Assembly (NCBI GenBank): GCA_041397525.1
Contig: JAWKWL010000007.1
Location: forward strand, 124,001 to 188,000
Length of the DNA stretch: 64,000 nt
From: BOKV01 sp041397525
GTDB lineage: Bacteria > Pseudomonadota > Alphaproteobacteria > Rhizobiales > Rhizobiaceae
Direction: 5' to 3'
Shown here: piece by piece, positions 51,708-61,735 of the stretch
Position numbering within the stretch: the stretch's first letter is position 1
How the letters are laid out: the number at the start of each line of letters is the position of its first letter
Notes under the pieces: generated by a model
What the model was told of the DNA's origin: nothing
Seen by the model: the letters and a program-made list of their open reading frames with translations, nothing else
Databases searched by the model: none
Translations under genes and position numbers: made by a program

Positions 51708-53537
51708 TTACCCTCCCCGCTTGCGGATCGCCTGTTCATAGGCCTTGCGTTTTTCTCTCACCGTTTCACGCTCGCTCACTTCCGGCACCGCGACCTCCCA
51801 CCAGGTCCCGCCATGCGGCGTCGAGGGATAGGGGTCGGTGTCAATGACGATCACATAAGGGCCCTTGATCATGTGGCGTTTGGCAAGTGCGGCTTCGAGT
51901 TCACCAATCGAGCCGACCTTCAGCGACGTAGCGCCCATGGCCTCGGCATGTTTGGCAAAATCGATTGCCGAAGGCTGCTCATGGACGGCGTCCTTCAGGA
52001 GATTGTTGAACTCCGCGCCGCCCGTGCCCATCTGCAGCCGGTTGATGCAGCCAAAGCCGCGATTGTCGGTAACGACGACAGTGAAGGAAATCCCCATCAT
52101 TGCGGCCGTTGCCATTTCCGAATTGGCCATCATGTAGGTGCCATCCCCGGTAAAGCAGATCACGTCACGCTCCGGCTCGGCCATCTTGATGCCCATGGCT
52201 CCAGCAATCTCATAGCCCATGCAGGAGAAGCCATATTCCATGTGGTAGGAACCGGGGCGGCCTGCCTTCCACAATTTGTGCAATTCGCCGGGCATGGTGC
52301 CTGCGGCGCACATCGCGACCGTGTCCTTGTTCGCCGCGCGCTGCACGGCGCCAACCACCTGCATGTCGGTGGCAAGCGCATTGCCGTCGCCCGGCGCATC
52401 GCTCAGCGGGTCAACGCTCGCGAACCAGTTTGCCTTTGCCGCAACCGTGTCACATCCTGCCTTGTATGATCCCAGCGCCTGTCCCAGCTCCGCAAGACCC
52501 GCTCTGGCATCCGCCAGTAATGGCACGGCACCATGCTTTTGCGCGTCATAAGCCTGGACATTCAGGCTGACCAGCGTCTGGGCAGACTTGCCGAACAGGT
52601 TCCATGAACCGGTTGTGAAATCCTGGAAGCGGGTGCCGACACCCAGAACCAGATCGGCATGTTCCAGGGCGGCATTGGCAGGTTCGCCTCCCGTCACCCC
52701 TACCGGGCCGAGATTGAGCGGATGATCCCAGGCGAGTGCGGACTTGCCTGCCTGGGTTTCACAGACCGGAATATTGTGCGCTTCAGCGAATGCCTGCAAC
52801 GTTGCGCAGGCATCCGAATAATGCACCCCGCCGCCTGCAACGATTACCGGGCGTTTCGCCTTGCCGATGGCTGCGGCAACGCTCGCCAGTTCACTGGCAT
52901 CGGGGCGAATGCGGCGCTGGCGCCAGGTCCGTACTTCGAAGAAGCTGAGCGGATAGTCATAGGCTTCGGCCTGTGTGTCCTGGCAGAAGGCAAGCGTGAC
53001 CGGTCCGCATTCGGCCGGATCGGTCATCGTCCGGAAGGCTCGCGGCAAGGCAGTGAGCAAATGCTCCGGCCTGCTGATGCGATCAAAATAGCGGCTCACA
53101 GGCCTGAAACAGTCATTGGCGCTCACCGTGCCATCGCCAAAATTCTCGATCTGCTGCAAGACCGGATCGGGACCGCGCGTGGCAAAGACGTCCCCCGGCA
53201 ACAGCAGCACCGGCAGGCGGTTGACATGGGCAAGCGCTGCCGCCGTTACCATGTTCGTTGCACCGGGTCCGATGGAGGAAGTCACGGCCATCGCGCGCTT
53301 GCGGCGCAACTGCTTGGCATAGGCGATTGCCGCATGTGCCATGGTCTGCTCATTGTGGCCGCGCCAGGTTGGCAAAGTCTCTCGAATGCCATGCAGAGCC
53401 TCACCAAGGCCTGCAACATTGCCATGGCCGAAGATCGCCCAGACACCTGCGATGAACGGTTCGCCATCCTCGTTCATCTGTGCAGCGAGATAGCGCACCA
53501 GCGCCTGTGCCGCCGTCAGCCGGATCGTTCCACCCAT
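51708..53537 (-). CDS. iolD: 3D-(3,5/4)-trihydroxycyclohexane-1,2-dione hydrolase
   Basis: 609 residues; two adjacent ATGs (53540, 53537) follow GGGAGG, the second with better spacing. ThDP enzyme: FGHGNVAGLGEAL at the N-terminal PYR domain, SSIGPGATNMVTAA, and the PP-domain cofactor motif CFTGDGTYMMANSEMATAAM. It opens the ring in inositol catabolism. It follows iolG by 52 bases. Confidence 0.96.
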   Translation of the reverse strand: MGGTIRLTAAQALVRYLAAQMNEDGEPFIAGVWAIFGHGNVAGLGEALHGIRETLPTWRGHNEQTMAHAAIAYAKQLRRKRAMAVTSSIGPGATNMVTAAALAHVNRLPVLLLPGDVFATRGPDPVLQQIENFGDGTVSANDCFRPVSRYFDRISRPEHLLTALPRAFRTMTDPAECGPVTLAFCQDTQAEAYDYPLSFFEVRTWRQRRIRPDASELASVAAAIGKAKRPVIVAGGGVHYSDACATLQAFAEAHNIPVCETQAGKSALAWDHPLNLGPVGVTGGEPANAALEHADLVLGVGTRFQDFTTGSWNLFGKSAQTLVSLNVQAYDAQKHGAVPLLADARAGLAELGQALGSYKAGCDTVAAKANWFASVDPLSDAPGDGNALATDMQVVGAVQRAANKDTVAMCAAGTMPGELHKLWKAGRPGSYHMEYGFSCMGYEIAGAMGIKMAEPERDVICFTGDGTYMMANSEMATAAMMGISFTVVVTDNRGFGCINRLQMGTGGAEFNNLLKDAVHEQPSAIDFAKHAEAMGATSLKVGSIGELEAALAKRHMIKGPYVIVIDTDPYPSTPHGGTWWEVAVPEVSERETVREKRKAYEQAIRKRGG

Positions 53538-53589
53538 CATTTCCTCCCTTTGGAAATTCCCAAATATCATGCGTCCGAGCGAGCGGTGA

Positions 53590-54585
53590 TCATACCTCGT
53601 CGAGACGCACCGGCTTGCCCGTCGCGTGCGAACGGTTGGCGGCTTCGGCCATGGCAAGCGCGACCACACCGTCATCAAGCGTCACGGGGAAGTCCGACTT
53701 GGTGTTGACGGCATCAACAAACGCTGCCCATTCGGCGGCATAGGCCGGCATGTAGCGCTCCAGGAAAAAATAGGTCGGCTTGGCCGAAACCACTCCCCCT
53801 GCGGTCGATTTTACGACCGTGTTTTCCAGCATGTTCTGTGCTTGCAAAAGGCCCTGCGATCCAAGCAACTCAACGCGCTGGTCATAACCATAAACGGCAC
53901 GGCGCGAGTTCTTGATGACGGCGATCTTGCCATCGCCATAAGTCAGGGTAACAACCGCGGTATCAACGTCGCCGGCCTTGCCAATCTCGGGGTCGATAAT
54001 CGACGAACCAATGGCCGAGACGCTGATCGGTGCTTCACCCATGATGAAATTCGCCATGTCGAAGTCATGGATCATCATGTCCCGGAACAGCCCGCCCGAC
54101 ACCTTGACATAGGCAACCGGCGGGGGAGCCGGGTCAAAGGACGTGATGGACAGAAGCTCCGGCTTGCCGATTTCACCAGATTCAAGGGAACGCTTGAGCG
54201 TGCCGAAATTCGGGTCAAAGCGACGGTTGAAGCCGATCATCACCGGCCTGCCGCTGGCGTTCACGGTCTTCTGGCACTTGCGCGCACGCTCGAGGCTGAG
54301 GTCAACCGGCTTTTCGCAAAGCACGGCCTTGCCAGCGGCAGTCGCGGCTTCAATCAGGTCAGAATGCGTATCCGTTGACGTCGCGATAAGCACTGCATCT
54401 ATCGACTTGTCCGCCATGATCTCTTCATTGCTGCGTACTTCGGCACCATACTGATGCGCCAGCTTTTCGGCGCTGGCCGCCACATAGTCGGAAACAGCAA
54501 CAAGCCTGCTACCCGGATGGGTCGTTATCGCTGTTGCATGAACGCCTGCAATACGGCCTGCACCCAAAAGTCCAACATTGAGCAT
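53590..54585 (-). CDS. iolG: myo-Inositol 2-dehydrogenase
   Basis: 331 residues from the ATG at 54585. Gfo/Idh/MocA fold: Rossmann motif VGLLGAGRIAGVHA, the signature LCEKPVDLSLERA with the catalytic Lys, and GGLFRDMMIHDFDMANF with the catalytic Asp/His. It oxidises inositol (or scyllo-inositol) to the inosose. It is the first intact gene of the iol unit; upstream are remnants of two polyol dehydrogenases. Confidence 0.94.
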   Translation of the reverse strand: MLNVGLLGAGRIAGVHATAITTHPGSRLVAVSDYVAASAEKLAHQYGAEVRSNEEIMADKSIDAVLIATSTDTHSDLIEAATAAGKAVLCEKPVDLSLERARKCQKTVNASGRPVMIGFNRRFDPNFGTLKRSLESGEIGKPELLSITSFDPAPPPVAYVKVSGGLFRDMMIHDFDMANFIMGEAPISVSAIGSSIIDPEIGKAGDVDTAVVTLTYGDGKIAVIKNSRRAVYGYDQRVELLGSQGLLQAQNMLENTVVKSTAGGVVSAKPTYFFLERYMPAYAAEWAAFVDAVNTKSDFPVTLDDGVVALAMAEAANRSHATGKPVRLDEV

Positions 54586-54921
54586 TTTCGTTTTCCACAA
54601 GGCGGCAGTTGCGCCGTATCGTTAGAGTGAGAACGGTATTCGTCCGGCTGTGCCGAGGTGAAACTCGTGCACAGTGCATGTTCGCTTGCTGCTTTAGCAG
54701 TGACGCAGGCTTGGTGGAAGTGCTCCTGGAAACATCATCATGCTCGTCGTCGCTGATCGGAACAAGAATGTCGATCAACGAGGTCATGAATTTGTGGAGG
54801 AAACCGATGAGAATGGATGCATTGTGAAAACTGGATTCCAATTCAAATGTCTGACCAATGCCACCAACACCGGAGCATTTCCCCGGGAATGCCTCCACAA
54901 CAAGGCACCTGTGGCAGCCCA
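54586..54921. other. Gene-free stretch upstream of iolG
   Basis: About 335 bases. Open frames run through it on the minus strand but none has recognisable similarity. It may hold the iolG promoter. Confidence 0.4.
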
Positions 54922-55313
54922 CAGTTGCATTTGAACTTTCAAACTGCCGGCCGGCTTCTTGCCGGTCATGATTTCGGCCATGCCCTCTAGCGGAACACGA
55001 TGGGTGACCAGTTCCGCAATTGCCGACCCTATGGACTCCATGTCCGATAGCGCTTGCGGAATGTTGTGGTTGAGCGAGTGTGTGCCGAAGATTGCCAATT
55101 GCCGCCTGAATATCTCGAAGGGCGAAATCTCGACCCTTGCATCCTGCCTGCAGACGCCGAAAAACAGGGCCGCTCCACCATTGGCCACATGGTTCAGGAG
55201 CTGCGATGCAACATTCGCATGAACGCGCACCAACTCCTCGCCATGACCGGCAACGGGATCAGGCAGTTCGGCAATCTGGACCCTGCCTTTTCGGGAAAAA
55301 AGATTGCCCGCAT
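54922..55313 (-). pseudogene. Zinc-type alcohol/polyol dehydrogenase, internally deleted
   Basis: Starts at the ATG at 55313 as MRAIFFPEK, shifts frame at a T6 run, then reads GRVQIAELPDPVAGHGEELV (the N-terminal GroES-like part) and passes directly into ASQLLNHVANGGAALFFGVC and FRRQLAIFGTHSLNHNIPQA (the C-terminal Rossmann part). About 200 residues, including the catalytic zinc ligands and the cofactor loop, are missing. The true stop is lost; similarity ends near 54922. It starts five bases after the mannitol dehydrogenase stop. Confidence 0.75.
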
Positions 55314-55318
55314 TGGTG

Positions 55319-55711
55319 CTAACTTCCGAGATAGGCCGTCATTGCCCTCTCAATGCCGTCGGCCCAGATCATGTTTAGCCATCTGGCGAAGGCATCGGCA
55401 AAGACCGGTTTGTCGGCGAGATCTCCATAATATTGGTGCATCTCGAGCCATGCACGGGGATTGTCCCTGGCTTTGCGCGCAACGGCAACCAGCTCATCCC
55501 AGAACGGGTCATTGGGCTCAAAAATCGCGCCATTCTCGCGCGTTCCATGGCACATCCGGCACCATGCAGCTTCAACCAGCGCCAGACCCTCGACAGGGGC
55601 TCCTGCTGCAACCGCCTCGCGGATGGTGGGAATCACCATTCCGGGATGCCGGGAAGACCCGTCAAATGCAATACGGCGCGCAGTGTCGACAATTGCCGGA
55701 TTGGAGAAGCG
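55319..55711 (-). pseudogene. Mannitol dehydrogenase family protein, C-terminal fragment
   Basis: About 130 codons: RFSNPAIVDTARRIAFDGSS, RHPGMVIPTIREAVAAGAPV, VEAAWCRMCHGTRENG and MHQYYGDLADKPVFADAFA. This is the C-terminal helical domain of long-chain mannitol/fructuronate dehydrogenases. The N-terminal Rossmann domain and the KxxxxN active site are missing. A few residues of the preceding part (GRDVDGEPAA) follow in another frame just upstream. Confidence 0.8.
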
Positions 55712-56588
55712 GCAGGGCCGCGGGCTCGCCATCGACATCCCGCCCCTCGCTCGCAACTATGGCAATATTGAGCATCTTGTGCTGGTTGTCGCCACGCTCG
55801 ATCATTGCTGACAACTGTGCAGGTTTACCTGCCATCGAATCCACTGCCTCGCGGTAACTGATCTGGCCGGCAGTGCTGTAAACCACCGGTTTTGATGGCC
55901 CCTCGCCTGTCCTTGGCGCAATATCGCGTCGTGCGGAACGACTGCCTGTTGCCTCGACCTCGCGACTCGCTTCCACGGAAAACAGGAATCGGGAAGTCGA
56001 GCCCTCGCCAGCACCAGCCGGGGAGCGGCTCTTGCCTGTTCCAGCCGCCGCGCTGCGGCTTGCCAGGCCTGAATTGCTGCCAATCTTGTTGGTCATGAGA
56101 CTTTCCAATTCCTGTGCAATGCAAATCCGGAACAGATCCGGCTTTCGCCTTTATGGAAAACATCGCACACAATTCACAAAGTCTGTTTAACGAATCAGGC
56201 GCGATGTGCATATCGATGCAGACTACGCATGGCATGTGGTTCAATACCAATGACACTAGGTAGCATGGCAAGCCGAACAGCGCGGTAAATTCCGCTCAAA
56301 TCGCGGAATTGTCAGGTGATTACCGTATCAATACACCCCACATGCCCGCTGCCTTGAGCAACCTGTCAGTGGAGGCAAGATCATGCTCGGTTGCGACGCG
56401 TCGCAACCTGAAAGCGCAATTGGTTGCACCATGTCGCGATCTGCAGTATCAATGGCCATCAGGTAAACGGTGATCGGCATTCCAAATCAGAACCGGTATT
56501 TCGGGTAATGTCACCACCTTTTACTTTTGGTCATTCCAGTGCCACTATCATGCTTGTTTATTACAGTCGCGCACAACAGGATTGAGCC
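55712..56588. other. Mostly non-coding region with one doubtful open frame
   Basis: About 880 bases. On the minus strand 55712-56093 is open (MTNKIGSNSGLASRSAAAGT, rich in Ser, Ala, Gly and Arg), but I recognise no family and no good ribosome site precedes it. From 56094 to 56588 I see nothing; it should hold the promoter of the RTX protease. Confidence 0.4.
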
Positions 56589-59500
56589 ATGTCGAACTGG
56601 ACTTCGAATGCCTATGTGAACGCCCTGCTGAAGGGGTGGGGCTGGGACACGGCTTCGCTGGATTACTATCTGGCAGCCGGGCAATGGGATGCAACTGAAT
56701 CGGCTGCCATCCGTGCCGCATTCGACACCTGGGAAGCGGTTTGCAACATAACGTTCACGCAGATATTCACCTCCACCGGCGCAGAGTTTTCCGAAAGCCA
56801 GTACAGCCAGTCCGGCACCTCGACCGCAGGCTCGCACCAGTCCTATGTCAACTATGGTTCCTCAACCATTGCCCGCTATGGCGGGCAACTGACCGGTCAA
56901 TATAACGACGCCCATTTCGGCTGGACCACAGCCGGCCTTCAGCAGGGCGGCTTCGGCTTTTCGACACTCATCCATGAAATCGGTCACGGGCTGGGCCTCG
57001 ACCACACCCATTTCACCGGAACTGGCGATCCGCATGTGTTTCCAGGTGTATCCAGCTCGTCCGACACCGGCGACAATGCGCTCAACCAGGACATCTATTC
57101 GGTCATGTCCTATGCCAGCACGGTTACAAACCCCTACGGTACCGTCAACAATGTCGACTATACCGGGCTCGGCCAGGTGGCAACTCCAATGGCTTTCGAT
57201 ATCGCGGCCGTGCAATATCTCTATGGCGCCAACCTGTCTACCAATACGGGCAATGACATCTACCATATCTCAGACAGCAATGTCGCCGGCACCTTCTTCT
57301 CCTGCATCTGGGACGCGGGTGGCACTGACGAGATACGCTATACCGGCAGCAGAACGGTAACCATTGATCTCAATCCCGCGACGCTGCAAAACGAGGCTGG
57401 CGGCGGCGGTAACCTTTCCCATGTTACCGGCAACTACAATTCCAATGGCGTCAACCTGCCGGTTTATGGCGGCTTCACCATCGCTGGCGATTTCACCAAT
57501 GCATTGGCAGATGTTAACGGCACCACTGGCGTCATCATTGAAAACGCCACGGGCGGCAGTGGCAATGACACGATCATCGGCAATGGCGCCAACAACCGGC
57601 TCATCGGCAATGGCGGAGCGGACAATATTTCAGGAGGCGCAGGCGACGACTGGATTGATGGTGGAAGTGGCGCCGACATCCTGATGGGCGGGCTCGGCAA
57701 TGACACGATCATTTACGACATCAATGACAATTGGGGCGGTGGTGCGGTCAATGGCGGCGAAGGCTTCGACACGCTTTGGTTCGACAACCTTATCCTCGCC
57801 ATTGATCTGGCAAGCTACGGCTTCGAACAGAGGACCATCCACCTGACCGACCAGGCCAGCAATGACTGGTCCGACTATTATGAGACCCGCAATCTGGCAG
57901 ATGCCATCACAGAAGTGACCTACCTCTTCGATACCGGCACGTCGCAAACCACCGTCTATGATGTTGATGACAATTACTGGTGGTCACAATGGTTTCGCAG
58001 CTACGACACCGGCGGCAATCTTGTCAGCGAAACCTACACACCTGATCCCGGCAGCGCGAATTATGGGAATTTGCTGCATTACCGGGGCAATGCGGAACAT
58101 ATCTGGTATGGCGATTCACCAACCGGGACGCCGGTGGAATCGTGGCAAAACGGAAATCTTGTTCAGCCCTACCAGTACTGGGTGCAGGACGCCTCAGCAA
58201 TATTCTTTAATGGGGGCACAGTCACCACCGATGGCTGGGTGGAAGTCAACTACATTCTGGTTGGAAACGGCAATTGGGATGTCCCCTTAACCCTGAATGG
58301 CGGGCTGTTCGATCACTTGTATGGCGAGACCAGCGGCGACGGAATCCACTTCGAAGTTCGCTCGGGCAGCAGCCTGACGCTGAACGCTTCAGTCCAGGCA
58401 TACAAGGCCTATTTCAACGGCCTCGGCGAGACCAGCATTACCGGGACCTTCGACATCGTTCAATATATCGGTGTTGAGCTTGGCACTGTTACTGTCACAT
58501 CCCGCAGCACCAGCCGCCCCGTCATCATGGAAATCTTTGACGGTGGGGTTTGGAAGGCGGAAGCAAGTGGCAACGGTTATTATTCGGCCGATGGCGGCTA
58601 TGCCAGCCTGTATCTTCATGCCGGTGGCCAGATGATCGGCAATATTACCTGGGCTGGAACGAGCCTTGTTTCAGGTACCATCACCGGCAGTTTCACTCTT
58701 GGCAATTTTTCCCAAACGGGTGATTCATTCTTGCGTATTGGCGACATCCTGCCATCCAGTCCATCGATTGGCCGCATCGGCACCGCGACAATCAATGGAG
58801 ACATGGGGTTCTATGGAAATGGTACGGCGGTCTTCAATTTCGATGGAACCAGCAATGACAGCCTCGCAATTTCGGGCCAGCTGAACCTCGGTTCGGCCAC
58901 CATCGCCCTCGAGCAGGCCTCTGGCTCCAGCTACCAGTTTGCTGCCGGGGAAAACCGCCATCTTGCAACGATTGGTTCGATATTCAGTTATGCGGATGCG
59001 GCAACAGTCAACGGGCAACATGCCGACTTCGGATTTGCGCTCGGAGAATTTGCGACAGATACCGGTTATTGGTCGTTCCGCGCGCTTAATTCCGGCGCAA
59101 CCGGTGGCACGGCCATTTTTGACATGAGCGCGGGCAGCCAGGGCGCTGTGGTATTCCTCAACCAGGTCGATCAAGTGGCATCGGTTTATCAGGGCGTGTT
59201 TGCATCCGGCACTGGTGGCGCGACCTATTTCGCAGACCGCATCCTTGGCACCAACCACGCCGATTATTTTATTGATTCCACACCTGTATTTGACGACACC
59301 TTCGTCAATCCGCCACCCGTCTTCGGCATCGAGATTTTTGGTCAGGGTGGTGAAGACGAAATCGCCGGCAGCCGAGCCAATGATTGGCTTGATGGCGGGG
59401 CTGACAATGACATCATCAACGGCTATGCCGGAGATGACACCATCGAAGGGGGTGCGGGTGCCGACAATCTGGACGGCGGTGCCAATACGTCCGTTGGTGA

Positions 59501-60389
59501 CACGCTGAGCTATGCAGGGTCATCGGCTGGCGTGACGGTTTACCTGGCAACCAACACTGTTTCCGGAGGTGATGCCGATGGCGATACGGTCACCGGCTTC
59601 GAGAATGTCACTGGCTCCAGCCATGTTGACTACCTGTTCGGCGATGCCAATGCCAACACCATCAACGGCAATGGTGGCGCGGACTGGCTTTATGGTGGCG
59701 GCGGTGACGACACCATGAACGGCGGCGCGGGCGCTGACTTGATGTTTGGCGAGGCTGGCAATGACACCATGAATGGCGGCGCCGATGGTGATTACATGTG
59801 GGGCGGCAGTGAGTCCGACACCATGCATGGCAATGACGGAGTGGACTGGCTTCGCGGCGAGGAAGGCGTCGATTATCTATATGGCGATGCTGGCGATGAT
59901 GTTCTGATCGGCGGTTCGGGCGACGACCAGATGTATGGCGGCATCGACACCGACACCTTCTACGGCGAAGATGACAATGACTGGATCTATGGCGAGGCCA
60001 ATGGCGATGTCGCCTTCGGCCAGTTGGGCAACGACCACATCTATGGCGGATCAGAAGGTGACTTCCTGTTCGGCGGCGCTGGCGCGGACTTGATCAATGG
60101 CGGCACCCAGAACGACCTGATGTGGGGCGACATGCCCGGCACATTCGACAGTGCAGCAGACACATTTGAATTCGACGCAAATTGGGGCTTTGACGCCGTC
60201 TATGACTTTGAACTTGGTGTCGACCAGGTGCGGTTCACCTCCATTGCCGGTCTGACGCAGTTTTCCAGTTTCACACTCTATGATGGCGGAGCCAATGTGA
60301 CGATTGCCTTCGGGGCTGACGCGATCACCTTCTACGGTGTGACGCAGGCGGAGCTCTTGGCAAACCAGGGCGATTTCAGTTTCGTTTGA
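56589..60389 (+). CDS. Serralysin-like RTX metalloprotease
   Basis: 1266 residues, much longer than classical serralysins (about 480). Residues 1-225 are an M10B metzincin domain with zinc motif HEIGHGLGLDH (His129, Glu130, His133, His139) and Met-turn SVMSYAS (Met173). A first block of RTX nonapeptides is near 320-370 (GGSGNDTIIGNGANNRLIGN, GGAGDDWIDGGSGADILMGG). Residues 380-900 are a beta-rich region with no named domain. A second RTX block follows at about 925-1200 with many GGxGxDx repeats. No N-terminal signal: export should be by a type I system using the C-terminus (QGDFSFV end), but no such transporter genes are nearby. Such proteins are calcium-dependent secreted proteases. Confidence 0.93.
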   Translation: MSNWTSNAYVNALLKGWGWDTASLDYYLAAGQWDATESAAIRAAFDTWEAVCNITFTQIFTSTGAEFSESQYSQSGTSTAGSHQSYVNYGSSTIARYGGQLTGQYNDAHFGWTTAGLQQGGFGFSTLIHEIGHGLGLDHTHFTGTGDPHVFPGVSSSSDTGDNALNQDIYSVMSYASTVTNPYGTVNNVDYTGLGQVATPMAFDIAAVQYLYGANLSTNTGNDIYHISDSNVAGTFFSCIWDAGGTDEIRYTGSRTVTIDLNPATLQNEAGGGGNLSHVTGNYNSNGVNLPVYGGFTIAGDFTNALADVNGTTGVIIENATGGSGNDTIIGNGANNRLIGNGGADNISGGAGDDWIDGGSGADILMGGLGNDTIIYDINDNWGGGAVNGGEGFDTLWFDNLILAIDLASYGFEQRTIHLTDQASNDWSDYYETRNLADAITEVTYLFDTGTSQTTVYDVDDNYWWSQWFRSYDTGGNLVSETYTPDPGSANYGNLLHYRGNAEHIWYGDSPTGTPVESWQNGNLVQPYQYWVQDASAIFFNGGTVTTDGWVEVNYILVGNGNWDVPLTLNGGLFDHLYGETSGDGIHFEVRSGSSLTLNASVQAYKAYFNGLGETSITGTFDIVQYIGVELGTVTVTSRSTSRPVIMEIFDGGVWKAEASGNGYYSADGGYASLYLHAGGQMIGNITWAGTSLVSGTITGSFTLGNFSQTGDSFLRIGDILPSSPSIGRIGTATINGDMGFYGNGTAVFNFDGTSNDSLAISGQLNLGSATIALEQASGSSYQFAAGENRHLATIGSIFSYADAATVNGQHADFGFALGEFATDTGYWSFRALNSGATGGTAIFDMSAGSQGAVVFLNQVDQVASVYQGVFASGTGGATYFADRILGTNHADYFIDSTPVFDDTFVNPPPVFGIEIFGQGGEDEIAGSRANDWLDGGADNDIINGYAGDDTIEGGAGADNLDGGANTSVGDTLSYAGSSAGVTVYLATNTVSGGDADGDTVTGFENVTGSSHVDYLFGDANANTINGNGGADWLYGGGGDDTMNGGAGADLMFGEAGNDTMNGGADGDYMWGGSESDTMHGNDGVDWLRGEEGVDYLYGDAGDDVLIGGSGDDQMYGGIDTDTFYGEDDNDWIYGEANGDVAFGQLGNDHIYGGSEGDFLFGGAGADLINGGTQNDLMWGDMPGTFDSAADTFEFDANWGFDAVYDFELGVDQVRFTSIAGLTQFSSFTLYDGGANVTIAFGADAITFYGVTQAELLANQGDFSFV

Positions 60390-60469
60390 GGTGCACAGGG
60401 GCTCTGAATTCGGGGATATCAACCTCTCGCTTTGCCATGCACGGCTTTGCATTTTCAAATGGCTATGCT

Positions 60470-60495
60470 ATTTATTGAGTAATCACTCAATAAAT
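60470..60495. promoter_or_regulatory. Perfect palindromic operator upstream of the Rieske oxygenase gene
   Basis: Arms ATTTATTGAGT (60470-60480) and ACTCAATAAAT (60485-60495), eleven perfect pairs, around AATC. It ends 13 bases before the start at 60509, so a bound repressor would cover the promoter or leader. The core TGAGT-N4-ACTCA fits TetR-type sites. Confidence 0.7.
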
Positions 60496-60508
60496 CAGAG
60501 CCCATGTC

Positions 60509-61711
60509 ATGAACCAGCACCTGTCCAATCGCGATTTGTCCATCCCCGAAAACTGGGACCGCAGGGGATTGCCCGGATGGACCTATCACAGCGACGCCTT
60601 CCTGGAACTGGAGCGCGAGGAACTGTTCAAGACGCATTGGCAGATAGCTGGCCATGTCTGCGATCTCGCCGAGCCTGGAAGTTACATTACACTCGACATT
60701 TGCGGTGAGCGGGCTTTGCTGGTTCGCGGTCGCGACGGCATTGTTCGCGGTTTCCACAACATGTGCGGCCACCGTGGCGGACGAGTCGTCGGCGATGAAA
60801 AGGGCCAGTGCAAAGGGGCTATCGTCTGTCCGTTCCACGGTTGGGTCTACAATCTGGATGGAAGCCTGCGCGGCGCAGCACGGCCGGAATCGTTTCCGGA
60901 CATGGACCGGACGAAATTCAACCTGAAGCCGCTGGAAACAGAAATCTGGAACGGTTTCGTCTTCATCCGCTTCTGCCGCGGCCCCCAGCCTTCTGTCAGC
61001 GAATTGCTGTCGCCCTTCGCCGCCGAGGCATCGCATTACAACATGGAAGAACTCGTACCATCCGGTGAGACCTGGACGCATGTTTCCAGGGTCAACTGGA
61101 AATCGGTGCGTGACGTTGACAACGAAGGCTATCATGTCGCAATTGCGCACCCCGCTTTGCAGGACCTGTACGGCCGCTCCTATTTCGACGAGCCCTTTGT
61201 CAATGGCACCTCCCGTTCCTATGCAACTTGTCATGACACAGGCCGACGCTGGAGCGTTCGCCATTACGTGAAGGCCATGCAACCTCGGGAAGGAATGCCG
61301 GAGGAATTGCAGCGTGCCTGGATATATTACGGATTGTTTCCCAACGCCGTTCTGGCAGTGACGCCGGAGCTTGTGCAATTCTATCAGGAATTTCCGCTGT
61401 CCACCGGCGAAACCCTGCTGCGTGGTGCTGTCTATCGCCATCGCGATGAAACTCGCCAGCAGCGAATTGCCCGCAAGCTCGCCTTGCGCATTGACCGCGA
61501 CACCTTGGGCGAGGATATCCGCCTGACCGAATGGTCCAACGAGGCGTTGAATTCAAGCGCCTTCGAGGGCTTCTATCTTTCCGATCTGGAATATGGCGTG
61601 CGCAGCCACCACGATCACATCCGCAAGGTCCTGCCAGTGGCAACGCTGGAAGATCGCCCGCAAGAGAAAGATATTGCACGCATCAACGCGGAAATGCTGC
61701 GGACCACCTGA
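60509..61711 (+). CDS. Rieske non-heme iron oxygenase, alpha subunit type
   Basis: 400 residues. Rieske [2Fe-2S] centre CGH...CPFH (Cys86, His88, Cys107, His110) and the mononuclear iron site DNEGYHVAIAHPAL (His209, His214), the pattern of ring-hydroxylating and amine-demethylating oxygenases. The overall similarity is to the group acting on quaternary amines or other small substrates (carnitine, stachydrine, choline-like), but the substrate is not fixed. No reductase or ferredoxin gene is in view. The linked aminotransferase and polyamine-type permease favour an amine substrate. Confidence 0.9.
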   Translation: MNQHLSNRDLSIPENWDRRGLPGWTYHSDAFLELEREELFKTHWQIAGHVCDLAEPGSYITLDICGERALLVRGRDGIVRGFHNMCGHRGGRVVGDEKGQCKGAIVCPFHGWVYNLDGSLRGAARPESFPDMDRTKFNLKPLETEIWNGFVFIRFCRGPQPSVSELLSPFAAEASHYNMEELVPSGETWTHVSRVNWKSVRDVDNEGYHVAIAHPALQDLYGRSYFDEPFVNGTSRSYATCHDTGRRWSVRHYVKAMQPREGMPEELQRAWIYYGLFPNAVLAVTPELVQFYQEFPLSTGETLLRGAVYRHRDETRQQRIARKLALRIDRDTLGEDIRLTEWSNEALNSSAFEGFYLSDLEYGVRSHHDHIRKVLPVATLEDRPQEKDIARINAEMLRTT

Positions 61712-61735
61712 CAAGCTGGACGAAGCGCGTCGGCT

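Noticed and set aside
57560..60100. Tandem repeats as a possible CRISPR or satellite array
   Set aside because: They are in-frame RTX nonapeptide codons of the serralysin gene, not a DNA array.
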